A DNA stretch of 64,000 nucleotides from Echinimonas agarilytica (GCF_023703465.1 NZ_JAMQGP010000007.1:248001-312000), one strand, 5' to 3'; numbered from the stretch's first letter, positions 10,194 to 20,050 are shown. Made by a program: numbers and translations. Notes: a model not told the origin generated them from the letters alone.

Positions 10194-11248
10194 TCAAACT
10201 TGCAAGCTCACCATTCTCAACCAAAGCGCTTCGCACACCCCAATTGATGCGCCTTGTAGCGCTATGTTGTATACCCGGCGTTCTCGCTCAACTGTACTTT
10301 TTTGGCTGGGGCAACTTGATTCACATCTGCCTTGCAGGTTTCACAGCCTGGGTAACCGAAGTCATTATCATGGTCATGCGCAACCGTCCGGCTCTGAGGG
10401 TTGCCAATGATTGCAGCGCCATTTTAACCGGCGTTTTATTAGGTATTGCATTGCCCCCATTTTTACCTTGGTGGATGACAGTGCTCGCTGTCGTGTTCGC
10501 AATTGCAGTGGTTAAACACGTCTATGGTGGCTTGGGCAATAACCCCTTTAACCCAGCCATGGCAGGTTATGTATTGCTGCTAATCGCATTTCCAGTTGCA
10601 ATGACCTCTTGGATGCCCGTGCAATCGCAAGCCGAACATTCATTGAGCCTAGTCGACACTGCAAACCTAATTTTTACGGGGTTTACAACAGATGGTTTTA
10701 GTCTTCAGCAAGTGCGTATGACGCTCGACGGTATGACCGCCGCTACGCCACTGGATACCCTTAAAACCGATTTGCGTGAAGGTCTAACCGCAGCAGAGAG
10801 CCAACAAAAATTGGTATTCGGTCAATTCGCTGGCGCGGGTTGGGAGTGGGTTAACTTGGCATTTTTAGCCGGTGGACTTTACCTGATTCGTCGCAAAGCA
10901 ATTGATTGGGCAATACCGGGAGGCTTTTTAATTGCGCTTTTTATAGCCTCATTACTCGGCACCGTTTTGCACCCAGATGGCACTGGTTCTCCGGTGTTTC
11001 ACTTGCTCAACGGTGGCACTATGTTGGGCGCGTTCTTCATTGCCACTGATCCTGTATCCGGTTCTACAACGCCTAAAGGGCGATGGATTTTCGGTGCTTT
11101 AATTGGAGTTTTGATCTATTCAATCCGTACTTGGGGCGGCTACCCAGACGCCGTTGCCTTTTCTGTGTTATTAGCCAATATGTGCGTTGCGCTCATTGAC
11201 TACTACACCAAGCCGGTGAGTTACGGACATCGCGGGGATCAATCATGA
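10190..11248 (+). CDS. rnfD: Rnf complex subunit D
   Basis: Membrane subunit (352 aa, about ten helices) that carries covalently bound FMN and is related to NqrB. The flavinylation region reads DGMTAATPL near residues 179-187, where the threonine before the ATP-like triplet is the expected FMN attachment residue. The GGLGNNPFNPAM motif of the family is near residue 117. It starts with GTG at 10190, overlapping the rnfC stop, and ends 4 bp inside rnfG. Confidence 0.93.
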   Translation: MIKLASSPFSTKALRTPQLMRLVALCCIPGVLAQLYFFGWGNLIHICLAGFTAWVTEVIIMVMRNRPALRVANDCSAILTGVLLGIALPPFLPWWMTVLAVVFAIAVVKHVYGGLGNNPFNPAMAGYVLLLIAFPVAMTSWMPVQSQAEHSLSLVDTANLIFTGFTTDGFSLQQVRMTLDGMTAATPLDTLKTDLREGLTAAESQQKLVFGQFAGAGWEWVNLAFLAGGLYLIRRKAIDWAIPGGFLIALFIASLLGTVLHPDGTGSPVFHLLNGGTMLGAFFIATDPVSGSTTPKGRWIFGALIGVLIYSIRTWGGYPDAVAFSVLLANMCVALIDYYTKPVSYGHRGDQS

Positions 11249-11877
11249 ATAGTATTCAAAAAAACGGGCTTCTACTTTTAATATTCGCATTGGCCTGTAC
11301 AGGCCTAGTCGCCATAACCTACGTGATCACTAAACCCAAAATTGACGAAGAAGAATTGCTCAACAAATACAAAGTGCTCAACCAAGTCATTCCGCCTGAG
11401 CTGCATGACAATGAATTGGTTCATCATTGCATTAACGTGCAAGACGATCATCTACTGGGCAGCCGAAATAGGCATCATGCGTATGTAGCAACACTCAACA
11501 ACGCGCCTTCAGCTATCGCTATCGAAACTACTGCCCCGAATGGCTACACGGGTAGAATTGAGCTTATAGTAGGTATTGCTATCGACGGCACAGTCACCGG
11601 TGTTCGCGTGTTAGACCACAAAGAAACACCGGGATTGGGCGACAAAATTGATAAGCGCAAAAGCGATTGGATCGACTCATTTGTAGGTAAAAGTGTGGAT
11701 GGGAATAAAGATTCAAAGTGGGGTGTTCGCAAAGACGGAGGCCAGTTTGATCAATTTACCGGCGCCACGATTACTCCACGAGCCGTAGTCGCAGCGGTAA
11801 AGCGTACGGTATTATTTTATCAAGCCAATCAAGATGAATTGATGAATCGCGCTGCTGATTGTGAGGTATCAAAATGA
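11245..11877 (+). CDS. rnfG: Rnf complex FMN-binding subunit G
   Basis: Subunit with one N-terminal membrane anchor and a periplasmic FMN-binding domain (210 aa). The covalent flavin motif TGATIT is present near residues 173-178, and [12 protein letters not shown] and [10 protein letters not shown] are typical of the family. It overlaps both neighbours by 4 bp, as expected in a tightly coupled operon. Maturation would need an ApbE flavin transferase, which is not in this window. Confidence 0.93.
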   Translation: MNSIQKNGLLLLIFALACTGLVAITYVITKPKIDEEELLNKYKVLNQVIPPELHDNELVHHCINVQDDHLLGSRNRHHAYVATLNNAPSAIAIETTAPNGYTGRIELIVGIAIDGTVTGVRVLDHKETPGLGDKIDKRKSDWIDSFVGKSVDGNKDSKWGVRKDGGQFDQFTGATITPRAVVAAVKRTVLFYQANQDELMNRAADCEVSK

Positions 11878-12578
11878 CATCCTATGTGGATATAAGCTGG
11901 CAAGGCTTATGGAAAAACAACCCAGCATTGGTTCAACTTTTGGGTCTATGCCCCCTATTGGCGGTTTCTTCCACCGTGATCAATGGTCTGGGCTTAGGCA
12001 TTGCCACTACACTCGTGCTAATTGGCTCCAATGTCACGGTTTCTTTGGTTCGACAAGTCATCCCCAATGAGATTCGAATTCCAGTATTTGTCATGATCAT
12101 CGCAGCGTTCGTCACCACGGTACAGTTGGTGATGAATGCGTACGCATACAATCTCTATTTAGCATTGGGTATTTTCATTCCACTGATTGTCACCAACTGC
12201 GCAATCATAGGTCGAGCAGAAGCATTTGCATCTAAAAACTCGGTATTGCCATCCGCCATAGATGGTTTGATGATGGGTGTGGGATTTACATTGGTGCTGG
12301 TCGCGCTCGGTGCCATTCGAGAAGTGATCGGCCAAGGCACATTGTTTGATGGTGCCGAACTGTTGTTTGGCGAATGGGCGACCAACATGCGCATTCACAT
12401 ATTTAGTTTTGAGCATGAATTCCTTGTGGCCCTACTTCCACCGGGCGCATTTCTGGTGATGGGGTTTCTAATTGCTGCCAAAAATATGATCGATGAACAG
12501 GCGAAGCGCCGCGCTTCTCGGCTGAAACCTAAACCTGTAATTGAACGAGTCCGAGTCAGCGGCGCGAGCGAATCTTAA
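11874..12578 (+). CDS. rnfE: Rnf complex subunit E
   Basis: Six-helix membrane subunit homologous to RnfA and NqrD (234 aa). It has [13 protein letters not shown] early in the protein and [15 protein letters not shown] mid-protein, which supply the paired cysteines of the RnfA/RnfE iron site. It is the last rnf gene. The nth start codon lies only 4 bp after its stop, so nth is probably co-transcribed, as in many gammaproteobacteria. Confidence 0.94.
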   Translation: MTSYVDISWQGLWKNNPALVQLLGLCPLLAVSSTVINGLGLGIATTLVLIGSNVTVSLVRQVIPNEIRIPVFVMIIAAFVTTVQLVMNAYAYNLYLALGIFIPLIVTNCAIIGRAEAFASKNSVLPSAIDGLMMGVGFTLVLVALGAIREVIGQGTLFDGAELLFGEWATNMRIHIFSFEHEFLVALLPPGAFLVMGFLIAAKNMIDEQAKRRASRLKPKPVIERVRVSGASES

Positions 12579-12582
12579 GCCC

Positions 12583-13215
12583 ATGAACAAACAAAAACGA
12601 CGTGAAATATTAGAACGTCTCAGAAACGAGAATCCACACCCTACCACCGAGTTGAACTTCACCTCACCATTTGAGTTGCTCATTGCCGTGTTGCTTTCAG
12701 CCCAAGCAACCGATGTGAGTGTGAACAAAGCTATGGCCAAAATGTTTCCTGTAGCAAACACTCCTCAAGCCGTGTGGAACTTAGGGGTAGACGGGGTCAA
12801 AGACTATATAAAAACCATTGGCCTGTTTAACACCAAAGCTGTGAACGTCATTAAAACCTGTCGCATGCTGCTGGATTTACACGATGGCGAAGTGCCAGAA
12901 AACAGAGCCGCGCTGGAGGCTTTACCCGGCGTAGGCCGTAAAACAGCGAACGTGGTTCTCAACACCGCGTTTGGCTGGCCTACAATCGCTGTCGACACTC
13001 ACATTGATCGCGTCAGCAACCGTACAGGGTTTGCCAAAGGCGATACCGTGGTCAAAGTGGAAGAAAAACTATTAAAAGTTGTTCCCGCAGAATTTAAGGT
13101 CGACGTTCACCACTGGTTAATCCTACACGGTCGTTATACCTGTGTTGCTCGAAAGCCCCGCTGTGGCTCATGCATCATTGAAGATTTATGTGAGTTTAAA
13201 GATAAGACTGAGTAA
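12583..13215 (+). CDS. nth: endonuclease III
   Basis: DNA glycosylase/AP lyase that removes oxidised pyrimidines in base excision repair. It is 210 aa, matching the E. coli enzyme. The helix-hairpin-helix LPGVGRKTANV carries the catalytic lysine K120, VDTHIDRV carries aspartate D138, and the C-terminal [4Fe-4S] loop has the C-X6-C-X2-C-X5-C spacing. The start at 12583 follows the family; an in-frame upstream extension would run into rnfE. The gene is intact, but its last 246 bp (from 12970) recur at 20138-20383: the first 147 bp are identical, and the final 99 bp differ at 16 positions. The 3' end may therefore have been replaced by sequence brought in with the downstream insertion. Confidence 0.95.
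   Translation: MNKQKRREILERLRNENPHPTTELNFTSPFELLIAVLLSAQATDVSVNKAMAKMFPVANTPQAVWNLGVDGVKDYIKTIGLFNTKAVNVIKTCRMLLDLHDGEVPENRAALEALPGVGRKTANVVLNTAFGWPTIAVDTHIDRVSNRTGFAKGDTVVKVEEKLLKVVPAEFKVDVHHWLILHGRYTCVARKPRCGSCIIEDLCEFKDKTE
12970..13116 (+). repeat. left copy of 147-bp direct repeat (within nth)
   Basis: Identical base for base to 20138-20284. It covers nth codons 130 to about 179, including the catalytic aspartate region. Identity begins sharply at TTTGGCTGG and ends sharply at CACTGG. The distance between repeat starts is 7168 bp. Confidence 0.95.
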
Positions 13216-13235
13216 GCTCTAATTTTTAACGGATT

Positions 13236-13273
13236 AAAAAGAGCGTTAGAAAACTATAAGTTTCCTAACACTC
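13236..13273 (-). terminator. probable terminator of the sulfatase-peroxidase fusion gene
   Basis: An imperfect stem pairs GTTAGAAAACT (13245-13255) with AGTTTCCTAAC (13259-13269), extended by GAG/CTC at the base. Read on the minus strand it is followed by a T run (CTTTTTAATCC). It lies just past the stop of the minus-strand fusion gene and between that gene and nth. Confidence 0.55.
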
Positions 13274-13306
13274 ATATATGCTGTTATTTAGTTCAAATCT
13301 AGGCGA

Positions 13307-16300
13307 TTAAAGCTTATCGCCATTCTTATCTTCACCAATGAGTATCCAATTAGAGTTATCATTGTAGTCTGGGTGAGATGTCCAATTGCTCAAATCAAAA
13401 ACCCAAGGTTGTAGACATTCTCTGTCTGTCACGCATGGGTCAGTTAACGTACCCATAAACTCAATCACTTTTTCCGATTGCTCGGTGTTAATATCAATTT
13501 CAGGTGCGGGGGAATTTGAGACGCTTTCATCGAACGTTTGACGAAATAATATACGCGTATTGTTAAATGCATCAGGATTCATATTGTTATAAACCTGCTC
13601 ACACGTTTCGCCCGTTTTATCCATAATATCGATAATAGAAGTTAGATCACAATAATCAGCATTACCCATTTCATTAAAGGTAGCATTGCCGTTAAGAATA
13701 GTGCTTATTCCAAGCAAGTCATTCATTGCCCCGCCTGGGTTTCCATAAACATCCATTACTTGCCGTAAAGTAGATAAACTACCATTATGCATATAAGGGC
13801 CTGTTTCTGTTATATTCAATAGCGGTGATGTACGAAAGTGATAAGTATCTCCTATATCTCCAGTAATATTTGCACGACCAAAATCCGAATCAGTTACAGG
13901 CGGGAAGCTTGAACTGTCGCCGTTGCCAGGGCCTACTTGTCCTAAACCGATAGCATGAAATCTCTCGTCGGTGAACGCATCACCTGAGTGACACTGGCTA
14001 CACGCCGCGCCGCCTTCATCACCTGCGGTCATAAATAACACAGCGCCAATTTTTTCATCTTGCGTCATAACATCAATGTTTCTGTCTGGAACTCCTTTTA
14101 ATGCAGCAACGTATTCCTGCCAACGATTATTGGTAAACACCATAGACTCTTCAAATGCAGCTAGCGCCTCAGCAATGCGGTCAAAACTAATATTCGAATC
14201 ACCATAGGCAGTTTGAAAGAGTCCTTCCCATTCTGCATTACCTTCAAAACGAGCAGCCAACATTGCACGATATGCTTGGTTGTCATCATCTGTTAATGGT
14301 TCATCTCCACGCATTTCATTATGGTTTACCGTTGGGAAACGAGATTGTGCGTTAGCCAGAGAAGCACCTTCAGGAATATTACTGTCTACGCTATTAAAAT
14401 TGGCAGAATCTGGCGTAATGATACCTGCACCTGTGCCTCGTTCACCTGAGTTAGGATCCACACTTTCAATACGCGAATCCCAAAATAAACCTCGATCCAA
14501 TAACCCAATATTAAATATCGTTGGCGCATTTCGGCCAATCACGGGGTAGCCTGCTAGCTCATTTGAGTCACTACCATTGAAATAACGGCCAGATCCTACA
14601 GTGTTGGAAGAGAAGTTATGGAAGACATCAACCGCATCGTAACCGACGGGCCAAGACAAGTTATCCCCGCCACCTAAAACTGGATGATGACATGAAGCAC
14701 AAGCGGTATCGTACTCCCCACTTAAGCGTTTAGAATAAAACAAAGCTTTACCAAGCTGAGCTTTATCATCATTAATGCTAGGTAATTCACGCCCCGTTGT
14801 TGGGTCGCCCGTATATCCTTGCTCTTCAATTAACACTTGAACATGAGCATCAACAGGACCAATTTCCCCTTCAGTTGAGCCTAAACCGTCTTCGGTAACA
14901 ATACTCAGGCCATCTTGAAGGTCCACATCAGCCAACGCAAAATCGTCTGCGCCAGCACGTACCATTCTTACTAAGTGAGTACTGCTACGCCCTTTAAACC
15001 AATTCAAGCCGGCTTTAAAATTTACAAACCAAGCATCCTGAGCAAAATCAATCATTGGAGACGAACTCCACGTGTAATCTACCGTAGTGGAAGGGAAAAC
15101 ATTCAGGTTAATAGCAGGTTCAACTCTATTAAAATCGACTAATGAGTATAGTTCTTTAATATTAGGGAGTCGCCAATCACTATAACCCGCAAACTCGCTA
15201 GTTTGAGCATGCTCTAATGCTAACGCCCAATCCATGGTTTCTGCTGAACCATTATCACAGTTAATACCGCTAAGGCCGACTACACATTGCGCCCACATAA
15301 GATCCGTTGCTAAATCACTAACTGTACCGTCGTTATGCACTTTATAACGGTCATCAGGTGTTTGTTCTACGCTATCAATGAAAGGATCCATAACCCTAAC
15401 TAAACGCAGTGCCGAAGCTTGATAACGCTGAACATTTTTATTATTGCCAAAAGCTAATTGAAATGCCCAAGCATAAAATTCACCATGCGAACCACGATAA
15501 GGAGACGCAGTCCAGTAAAAGTCACTCGTTGCATTAGGAAAATAGGCTTGATCAATTTTATATGCGTTAGGACCAAAGCCATTGCCGAAATTGACTAAAG
15601 ATATAAACTGAGCGTTGTCAGGCACCCTCCAATCACTATAACCGCAGAAATTTTCCTCATTAGTAGCGATAATCAGATTGTTCCAGTCATCATAGTAATC
15701 ACCATCTCTGTCTTCATTATCCCTGTCTTTTGCTGTTAATCCCCCCCAACGATAAAAATTATTCGCGTCGTGAATGCCACCATCTCTGGTTTTTACTTCC
15801 CATAGCAAGCCTGTTCTATCATCACGAACACATGCCCAAGGCTCTGAAGCGTAATTTCCATTGCCACGATAAACACTGCCATCGGCATTGATACGAGTAA
15901 GATCAAAACCACCGTCACCATCACTACCGGAATTAACAGTCGCACTTCTTCCTTGACTGCAATCTTGTTCCAGTAGCAAGCCATTTGTGCCTGTGATAGT
16001 TGTAGTACAGTTAGCACCGTTATTCGATTCATTTGAGCCGAAAGTTATGCCCGTATCGTTTAGAAAGGCCATGCCTGAATTAAATTCTAAAGGTTCAGGA
16101 TCATTGTTATTACCATTTCTGATGTTATCAAACTCTGCTTCTAGCTCTGTAATGATTGCTTGTTCTGCTGCACTTAAAGAGCCACTACTTATAAGCTCCT
16201 GTTCTTCATATGGGTCGGTAGCTAAATGGTAAAGTTTCATGGTGCCGTCAGCATTCACGATAAGCTTGTATTCTCCATCACTGATCGCCCACATATCAAC

Positions 16301-17707
16301 ATCGCCATCGTCCTTTTCAACGTATTGATAATCTCTAATTTGAACATCATTAGTAAAGAGCGGTTTTAAGCTCAAGCTATCATGGATATCGGGTTCATCA
16401 ATGCCTGCAATTTCTGAAATAGTGCTAAATATATCTGTCGCAGAAGCAAGGTTTTCAATTAATCCTGATCTTGTTACACCTTTGCCTGTAACAAATAGTG
16501 GTACATTAACGCCGCCTTGGTACACTGAACCTTTTGAGCTTCCCTGCCGATAAGGTGTTTGAGCAACACTCGAAGGCGTACCATTATCACCCATCACAAT
16601 AATTACCGTATTTTCCAATTCATCTTGAGGAATGCTTTCAAGTAAACGGCCTATTTGATAATCCATCGCCTCTATAGCTGCTAAATAATATGGCAAAGCT
16701 TCCATACCATCTTCATACTCGGGCAAATCACCTTGAGAGTGCATTGAGCTTGGAGGAACATGAAACGGTGTATGTGGAGCATTGTAAGCCATCCACATAA
16801 ACCACGGTTTATCTTGTTGCTGAGCTATCCAATCAATGGCTATGTTCGTTAGCTTTGTTGTCGAATATTCTGTTTGCATCGAGGTAGCGCCATCTTCATA
16901 CATTTGCCACTCGTAGTAATCGTTCACTGCGCCGCTAATAATTCCTGAGTAAAAATCAATACCAAAATCTTCTGGATTTATGGTTGGTTCGGTTCCTGAA
17001 ATATGCCACTTACCGACTACGGCAGTTGAATAACGGTCACTAGTTAACGTATTGATATGACTTTGTAAGGTAACTTCTTGCTGATCTAATATGTCACCGA
17101 CCCATTTCACGCCAGTGTTAACACCATATTTGCCTGTTATCATTGAAGCTCTAGTTGGGGTGCAGCTAGGGTAGCTCCAAAAATTATTAAATGATAAACC
17201 CGCATTTTGAATATCATCTAACGTTGGTGTGGTGGGTTTTATTTGGCCTTCAGCAAAACCATTGGTAGCATCTTTACCCATATCGTCAGCAATTATAAGT
17301 AATATATTTGGATATCCTGAAGGCTCTGATACAACAACCTCTGTAACGGTAATAGGTACGTTAACTTTGGTTTCACCGCCTTCTCCACTACAACTTAGTT
17401 CAAAATCGTATGTGCCAGCGGCATCAAATACATTACTTTCGTCACTGCCTGTAAGTGATTTTTCTCCACTCCACGCTCCCGAGGCAATGCAACTTGTCGC
17501 ATGACTACTGGACCAAGTAAGTATGGTTTTCTCGCCAACGTCTATACTCGTTGAACTGGCAGATAAGGCGACGGTTGGTTTGGGTGCTGTTGTATTTTCA
17601 CTCCCCCCTGATGTATCACCACCTCCGCCGCCACAAGCAGATAGAAAAAGTAAGGGTGATGCAATACACGATGCGAGAAACGTATTTTTATTTCTTATTT
17701 TTATCAT
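13307..17707 (-). CDS. sulfatase - DUF1566 - di-heme cytochrome c peroxidase fusion lipoprotein
   Basis: A 1466-aa exported lipoprotein: the signal peptide ends in the lipobox LSAC (C25), followed by a glycine run. Residues about 42-125 form an Ig/PKD-like domain with a Cys pair. Residues about 132-530 are a type I sulfatase with the formylglycine motif CTPTR (C182, P184, R186), metal and substrate residues in IIADDMG (D141, D142), GKWH (K233, H235), APHTP (H312), MGDNG (D374, N375) and K392. Residues about 621-773 and 790-920 are two DUF1566/Lcl_C domains, each with GYSDWR. Residues about 975-1440 are a MauG/CcpA-like di-heme peroxidase with haem motifs CASCH (1003-1007) and CSQCH (1236-1240) and the PYMHNGSLSTL segment. 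The parts are known separately; I do not recall this combination. It lies downstream of a two-component system on the same strand, within the nth island. The sulfatase substrate is unknown, and the peroxidase could instead be a MauG-type modifying enzyme. Confidence 0.88.
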   Translation of the reverse strand: MIKIRNKNTFLASCIASPLLFLSACGGGGGDTSGGSENTTAPKPTVALSASSTSIDVGEKTILTWSSSHATSCIASGAWSGEKSLTGSDESNVFDAAGTYDFELSCSGEGGETKVNVPITVTEVVVSEPSGYPNILLIIADDMGKDATNGFAEGQIKPTTPTLDDIQNAGLSFNNFWSYPSCTPTRASMITGKYGVNTGVKWVGDILDQQEVTLQSHINTLTSDRYSTAVVGKWHISGTEPTINPEDFGIDFYSGIISGAVNDYYEWQMYEDGATSMQTEYSTTKLTNIAIDWIAQQQDKPWFMWMAYNAPHTPFHVPPSSMHSQGDLPEYEDGMEALPYYLAAIEAMDYQIGRLLESIPQDELENTVIIVMGDNGTPSSVAQTPYRQGSSKGSVYQGGVNVPLFVTGKGVTRSGLIENLASATDIFSTISEIAGIDEPDIHDSLSLKPLFTNDVQIRDYQYVEKDDGDVDMWAISDGEYKLIVNADGTMKLYHLATDPYEEQELISSGSLSAAEQAIITELEAEFDNIRNGNNNDPEPLEFNSGMAFLNDTGITFGSNESNNGANCTTTITGTNGLLLEQDCSQGRSATVNSGSDGDGGFDLTRINADGSVYRGNGNYASEPWACVRDDRTGLLWEVKTRDGGIHDANNFYRWGGLTAKDRDNEDRDGDYYDDWNNLIIATNEENFCGYSDWRVPDNAQFISLVNFGNGFGPNAYKIDQAYFPNATSDFYWTASPYRGSHGEFYAWAFQLAFGNNKNVQRYQASALRLVRVMDPFIDSVEQTPDDRYKVHNDGTVSDLATDLMWAQCVVGLSGINCDNGSAETMDWALALEHAQTSEFAGYSDWRLPNIKELYSLVDFNRVEPAINLNVFPSTTVDYTWSSSPMIDFAQDAWFVNFKAGLNWFKGRSSTHLVRMVRAGADDFALADVDLQDGLSIVTEDGLGSTEGEIGPVDAHVQVLIEEQGYTGDPTTGRELPSINDDKAQLGKALFYSKRLSGEYDTACASCHHPVLGGGDNLSWPVGYDAVDVFHNFSSNTVGSGRYFNGSDSNELAGYPVIGRNAPTIFNIGLLDRGLFWDSRIESVDPNSGERGTGAGIITPDSANFNSVDSNIPEGASLANAQSRFPTVNHNEMRGDEPLTDDDNQAYRAMLAARFEGNAEWEGLFQTAYGDSNISFDRIAEALAAFEESMVFTNNRWQEYVAALKGVPDRNIDVMTQDEKIGAVLFMTAGDEGGAACSQCHSGDAFTDERFHAIGLGQVGPGNGDSSSFPPVTDSDFGRANITGDIGDTYHFRTSPLLNITETGPYMHNGSLSTLRQVMDVYGNPGGAMNDLLGISTILNGNATFNEMGNADYCDLTSIIDIMDKTGETCEQVYNNMNPDAFNNTRILFRQTFDESVSNSPAPEIDINTEQSEKVIEFMGTLTDPCVTDRECLQPWVFDLSNWTSHPDYNDNSNWILIGEDKNGDKL

Positions 17708-17879
17708 AACAATGCCGATCCAACATTTTAAAATAAATCATTAACATCGAGATAATAATTAAAGAAAGATGAGCGGAAGATGAGGATAATAAACCAATGT
17801 AAATATAATGTATCGTTATGCAAAAAGGCATGAATTTATATGCATTAAAGAAGTTATAAAAACAGCTCCACTGTTCGAT

Positions 17880-19262
17880 TTATTCTTTAGCCAAACTCAT
17901 TATTAACATTTGCTTATCATCTAGCTCTACCGTTAACTTTAACGATATTGCAGTTGCAGCCGAATGCGCGATTGAAAGCCCTAAACCAACGTGATTAGTA
18001 CCTGTTCGCGAACTATCCTTTCTCCATAAACGATCAAATATTGTCGAGAGGTCACTTTCGTCTAGGTTAGGGGCAAGATTAGCAATTGTTAAAATCGAAC
18101 GATTGTCTTTACAGTCAATAATGACTTCACTATTTTCTGGTGCATACTCAACAGCATTACTTATCAGGTTGGAAATGATGATACGCAAAAGATGAGGGTT
18201 ACTCTCTATTAAGTATTGTTCATTCAAGGATAAAGCAACCTCTATCCCTCGTTCTTTTACAAGAGATGATTGCAAAGCAATACATTCTTCAATAATGGTG
18301 GAGATATTCACCTTTTCGATGAGTATTTCTGAGCCAGAGTTCTCTATTCGCGCTAAAGAGAGCAAACTGTCTATCGTATTTTGTAGTTGTGAAGAAGATT
18401 CAGCAATGTAGCGATAATCATCAACAGATGATTGTTCGGGCCACTTCATTGCTACTTCACTTGTTGCACGAATCGCTGCTAATGGGGTGCGTAACTCATG
18501 GGCAAGATCGTTATTGAATTGGCACTCTCTTTCAAAACTTTTTTCTAACCTTGCAAGCAATTGGTTAAGCCTACTGATTAAAGGATTGATTTCAGTAGGC
18601 ACACCTTCAACATTCAATCTATTATGCAACGAACCAGCTTCTACTTCCGCCACTTTTTCAGACAGATATTGTATCGGCGCTAATGTTCTTCTTATAGTAA
18701 AAACGAGTATCAATGACAATAAGCAGCAAAAAAATATGCCTCCAATTATCAATTTATAGGTAAGTATCGCTAATTGTTTATTCGTCTCTGTCTTCGAAAT
18801 TGCAACTGAAACAGATATTTCACCGACTCTAGGCCCGAGCCTAACAATAAAAGAGTGCATGCGAATATATTCACCTGAAGCTAACTGACTATTGTAGTGT
18901 CTCTGCCGGTGTTGTTCACTCGGGTAGCTAAACTGATACTCGGCAAGGTTTTCAGATTTGCTTACTGTTGCTCCATCTTCATCCCAAGCTTGTAAATAAA
19001 ATGAGTTATTTTCATCGTTGAGCAGACGTCTGGTGTTTTCAGCAATTTCTTTTGGTGTCCTCATATTACCACCAAACCTCCGAGGTGGTATTGGCATTCT
19101 ATTGGCAAGCTGAACTGAACGAGCAAGCTTATTGAGTTCATTGTCAAGGCTACCATTAAGCCTACGTTTTTCAGAGAAATACAAAGTTGCCCCTGCTAAA
19201 ATCGCAATAACAATAAAACTTGGCACTAGCCAAAATAATAGTTGGGAGCGGATACTTTTCAT
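17880..19262 (-). CDS. sensor histidine kinase
   Basis: Inner membrane sensor kinase of 460 aa. Transmembrane helices lie at about residues 8-28 and 168-190, with a periplasmic sensor of about 140 residues between them, then a HAMP linker. The phosphoacceptor H255 sits in NDLAHELRTPLAAI. A HATPase domain follows, with the N-box NLISNAVEYAPEN and the G-box VGLGLSIAH. It resembles the QseC/PmrB class, but the signal is unknown. The start overlaps the response regulator stop by 4 bp, so the pair is co-translated. It lies 172 bp upstream of the fusion gene on the same strand and is AT-rich compared with the rnf genes. Confidence 0.9.
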   Translation of the reverse strand: MKSIRSQLLFWLVPSFIVIAILAGATLYFSEKRRLNGSLDNELNKLARSVQLANRMPIPPRRFGGNMRTPKEIAENTRRLLNDENNSFYLQAWDEDGATVSKSENLAEYQFSYPSEQHRQRHYNSQLASGEYIRMHSFIVRLGPRVGEISVSVAISKTETNKQLAILTYKLIIGGIFFCCLLSLILVFTIRRTLAPIQYLSEKVAEVEAGSLHNRLNVEGVPTEINPLISRLNQLLARLEKSFERECQFNNDLAHELRTPLAAIRATSEVAMKWPEQSSVDDYRYIAESSSQLQNTIDSLLSLARIENSGSEILIEKVNISTIIEECIALQSSLVKERGIEVALSLNEQYLIESNPHLLRIIISNLISNAVEYAPENSEVIIDCKDNRSILTIANLAPNLDESDLSTIFDRLWRKDSSRTGTNHVGLGLSIAHSAATAISLKLTVELDDKQMLIMSLAKE

Positions 19263-19939
19263 GGCTTTTCTACACTAATTATATAGCCCATACCTCTTCG
19301 AGTATGAATTAGTAAGGCATCGTTTTTTGATACCTTAATCGATTTTCTTAATGCACATATTGCAGTATCAACTACGTTGCTCATGGGCGACACTTGTTCG
19401 TCATAAATATGCTCTTCTATCTGGGTACGTGAAATAACACTTCCTTCATGCAACATGAGGTATTCTAATAAAGAAAACAATTGAGAGGTTAAGGGGACAT
19501 TATGGCTTCCTCGAGTAACAGTTTTAGCTGACCGGTCTAAGGTCAAATCACCAACAGTTAATTTTGGAGAGCGGGTTTGGTATTTTCGTCGAGCAAGTGC
19601 TTCAACTCTAGCGATAAGTTCTTCAATGGCAAATGATTTAACCAAATAATCATCAGCGCCTAAACGCAATCCAGCAACACGATCTTCAATTGAATCTTTC
19701 GCTGTCAAAAACAATACCGGCGATTCATTGTTAGCTTCCCTCAATTTTTTGAGCACTTCTCGACCATCTAATCCGGGTAGCATAATGTCGAGAATAATCA
19801 CGTCATAGTTATTCTCTAATGCCATCCATAAACCATCTTGACCATTATCTGTTGAGTCTACCGCAAACCCAGATGCTTTCAACGCTTTAACGACAGCCCT
19901 AGATAGTGCTTCGGAATCTTCAACCAATAATAATTTCAT
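19259..19939 (-). CDS. OmpR/PhoB-family response regulator
   Basis: A 226-aa DNA-binding response regulator. The receiver domain has acidic residues E7/D8, the phosphorylation site D51 in VIILDIMLPGLDG, LFLTAKDS around the switch threonine, and a lysine in LVKSFA, where the usual KPF is KSF. The C-terminal winged helix spans about residues 128-224. It is the first gene of the regulator-kinase pair. The likely promoter lies in the AT-rich gap 19940-20050, which also faces the divergent nth fragment. The natural guess is that it controls the adjacent fusion lipoprotein gene, but no operator could be identified. Confidence 0.9.
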   Translation of the reverse strand: MKLLLVEDSEALSRAVVKALKASGFAVDSTDNGQDGLWMALENNYDVIILDIMLPGLDGREVLKKLREANNESPVLFLTAKDSIEDRVAGLRLGADDYLVKSFAIEELIARVEALARRKYQTRSPKLTVGDLTLDRSAKTVTRGSHNVPLTSQLFSLLEYLMLHEGSVISRTQIEEHIYDEQVSPMSNVVDTAICALRKSIKVSKNDALLIHTRRGMGYIISVEKP

Positions 19940-20050
19940 CTTACAGCTCTTCTACGATAAAAGTTTAGTGATAAAAATTTTCTACTAGCGATTAAGTTTA
20001 AAATTTTACTCACATATCATTAAATATATATAAGTTAACATGAGGAGAAG

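Noticed and set aside
9604-10236. Long open frames opposite rnfC and others opposite pflB, nrdA and adhE
   Set aside because: They lie antisense to well-supported genes, lack ribosome binding sites and give low-complexity or unrecognisable proteins; they are by-products of the coding strand composition.
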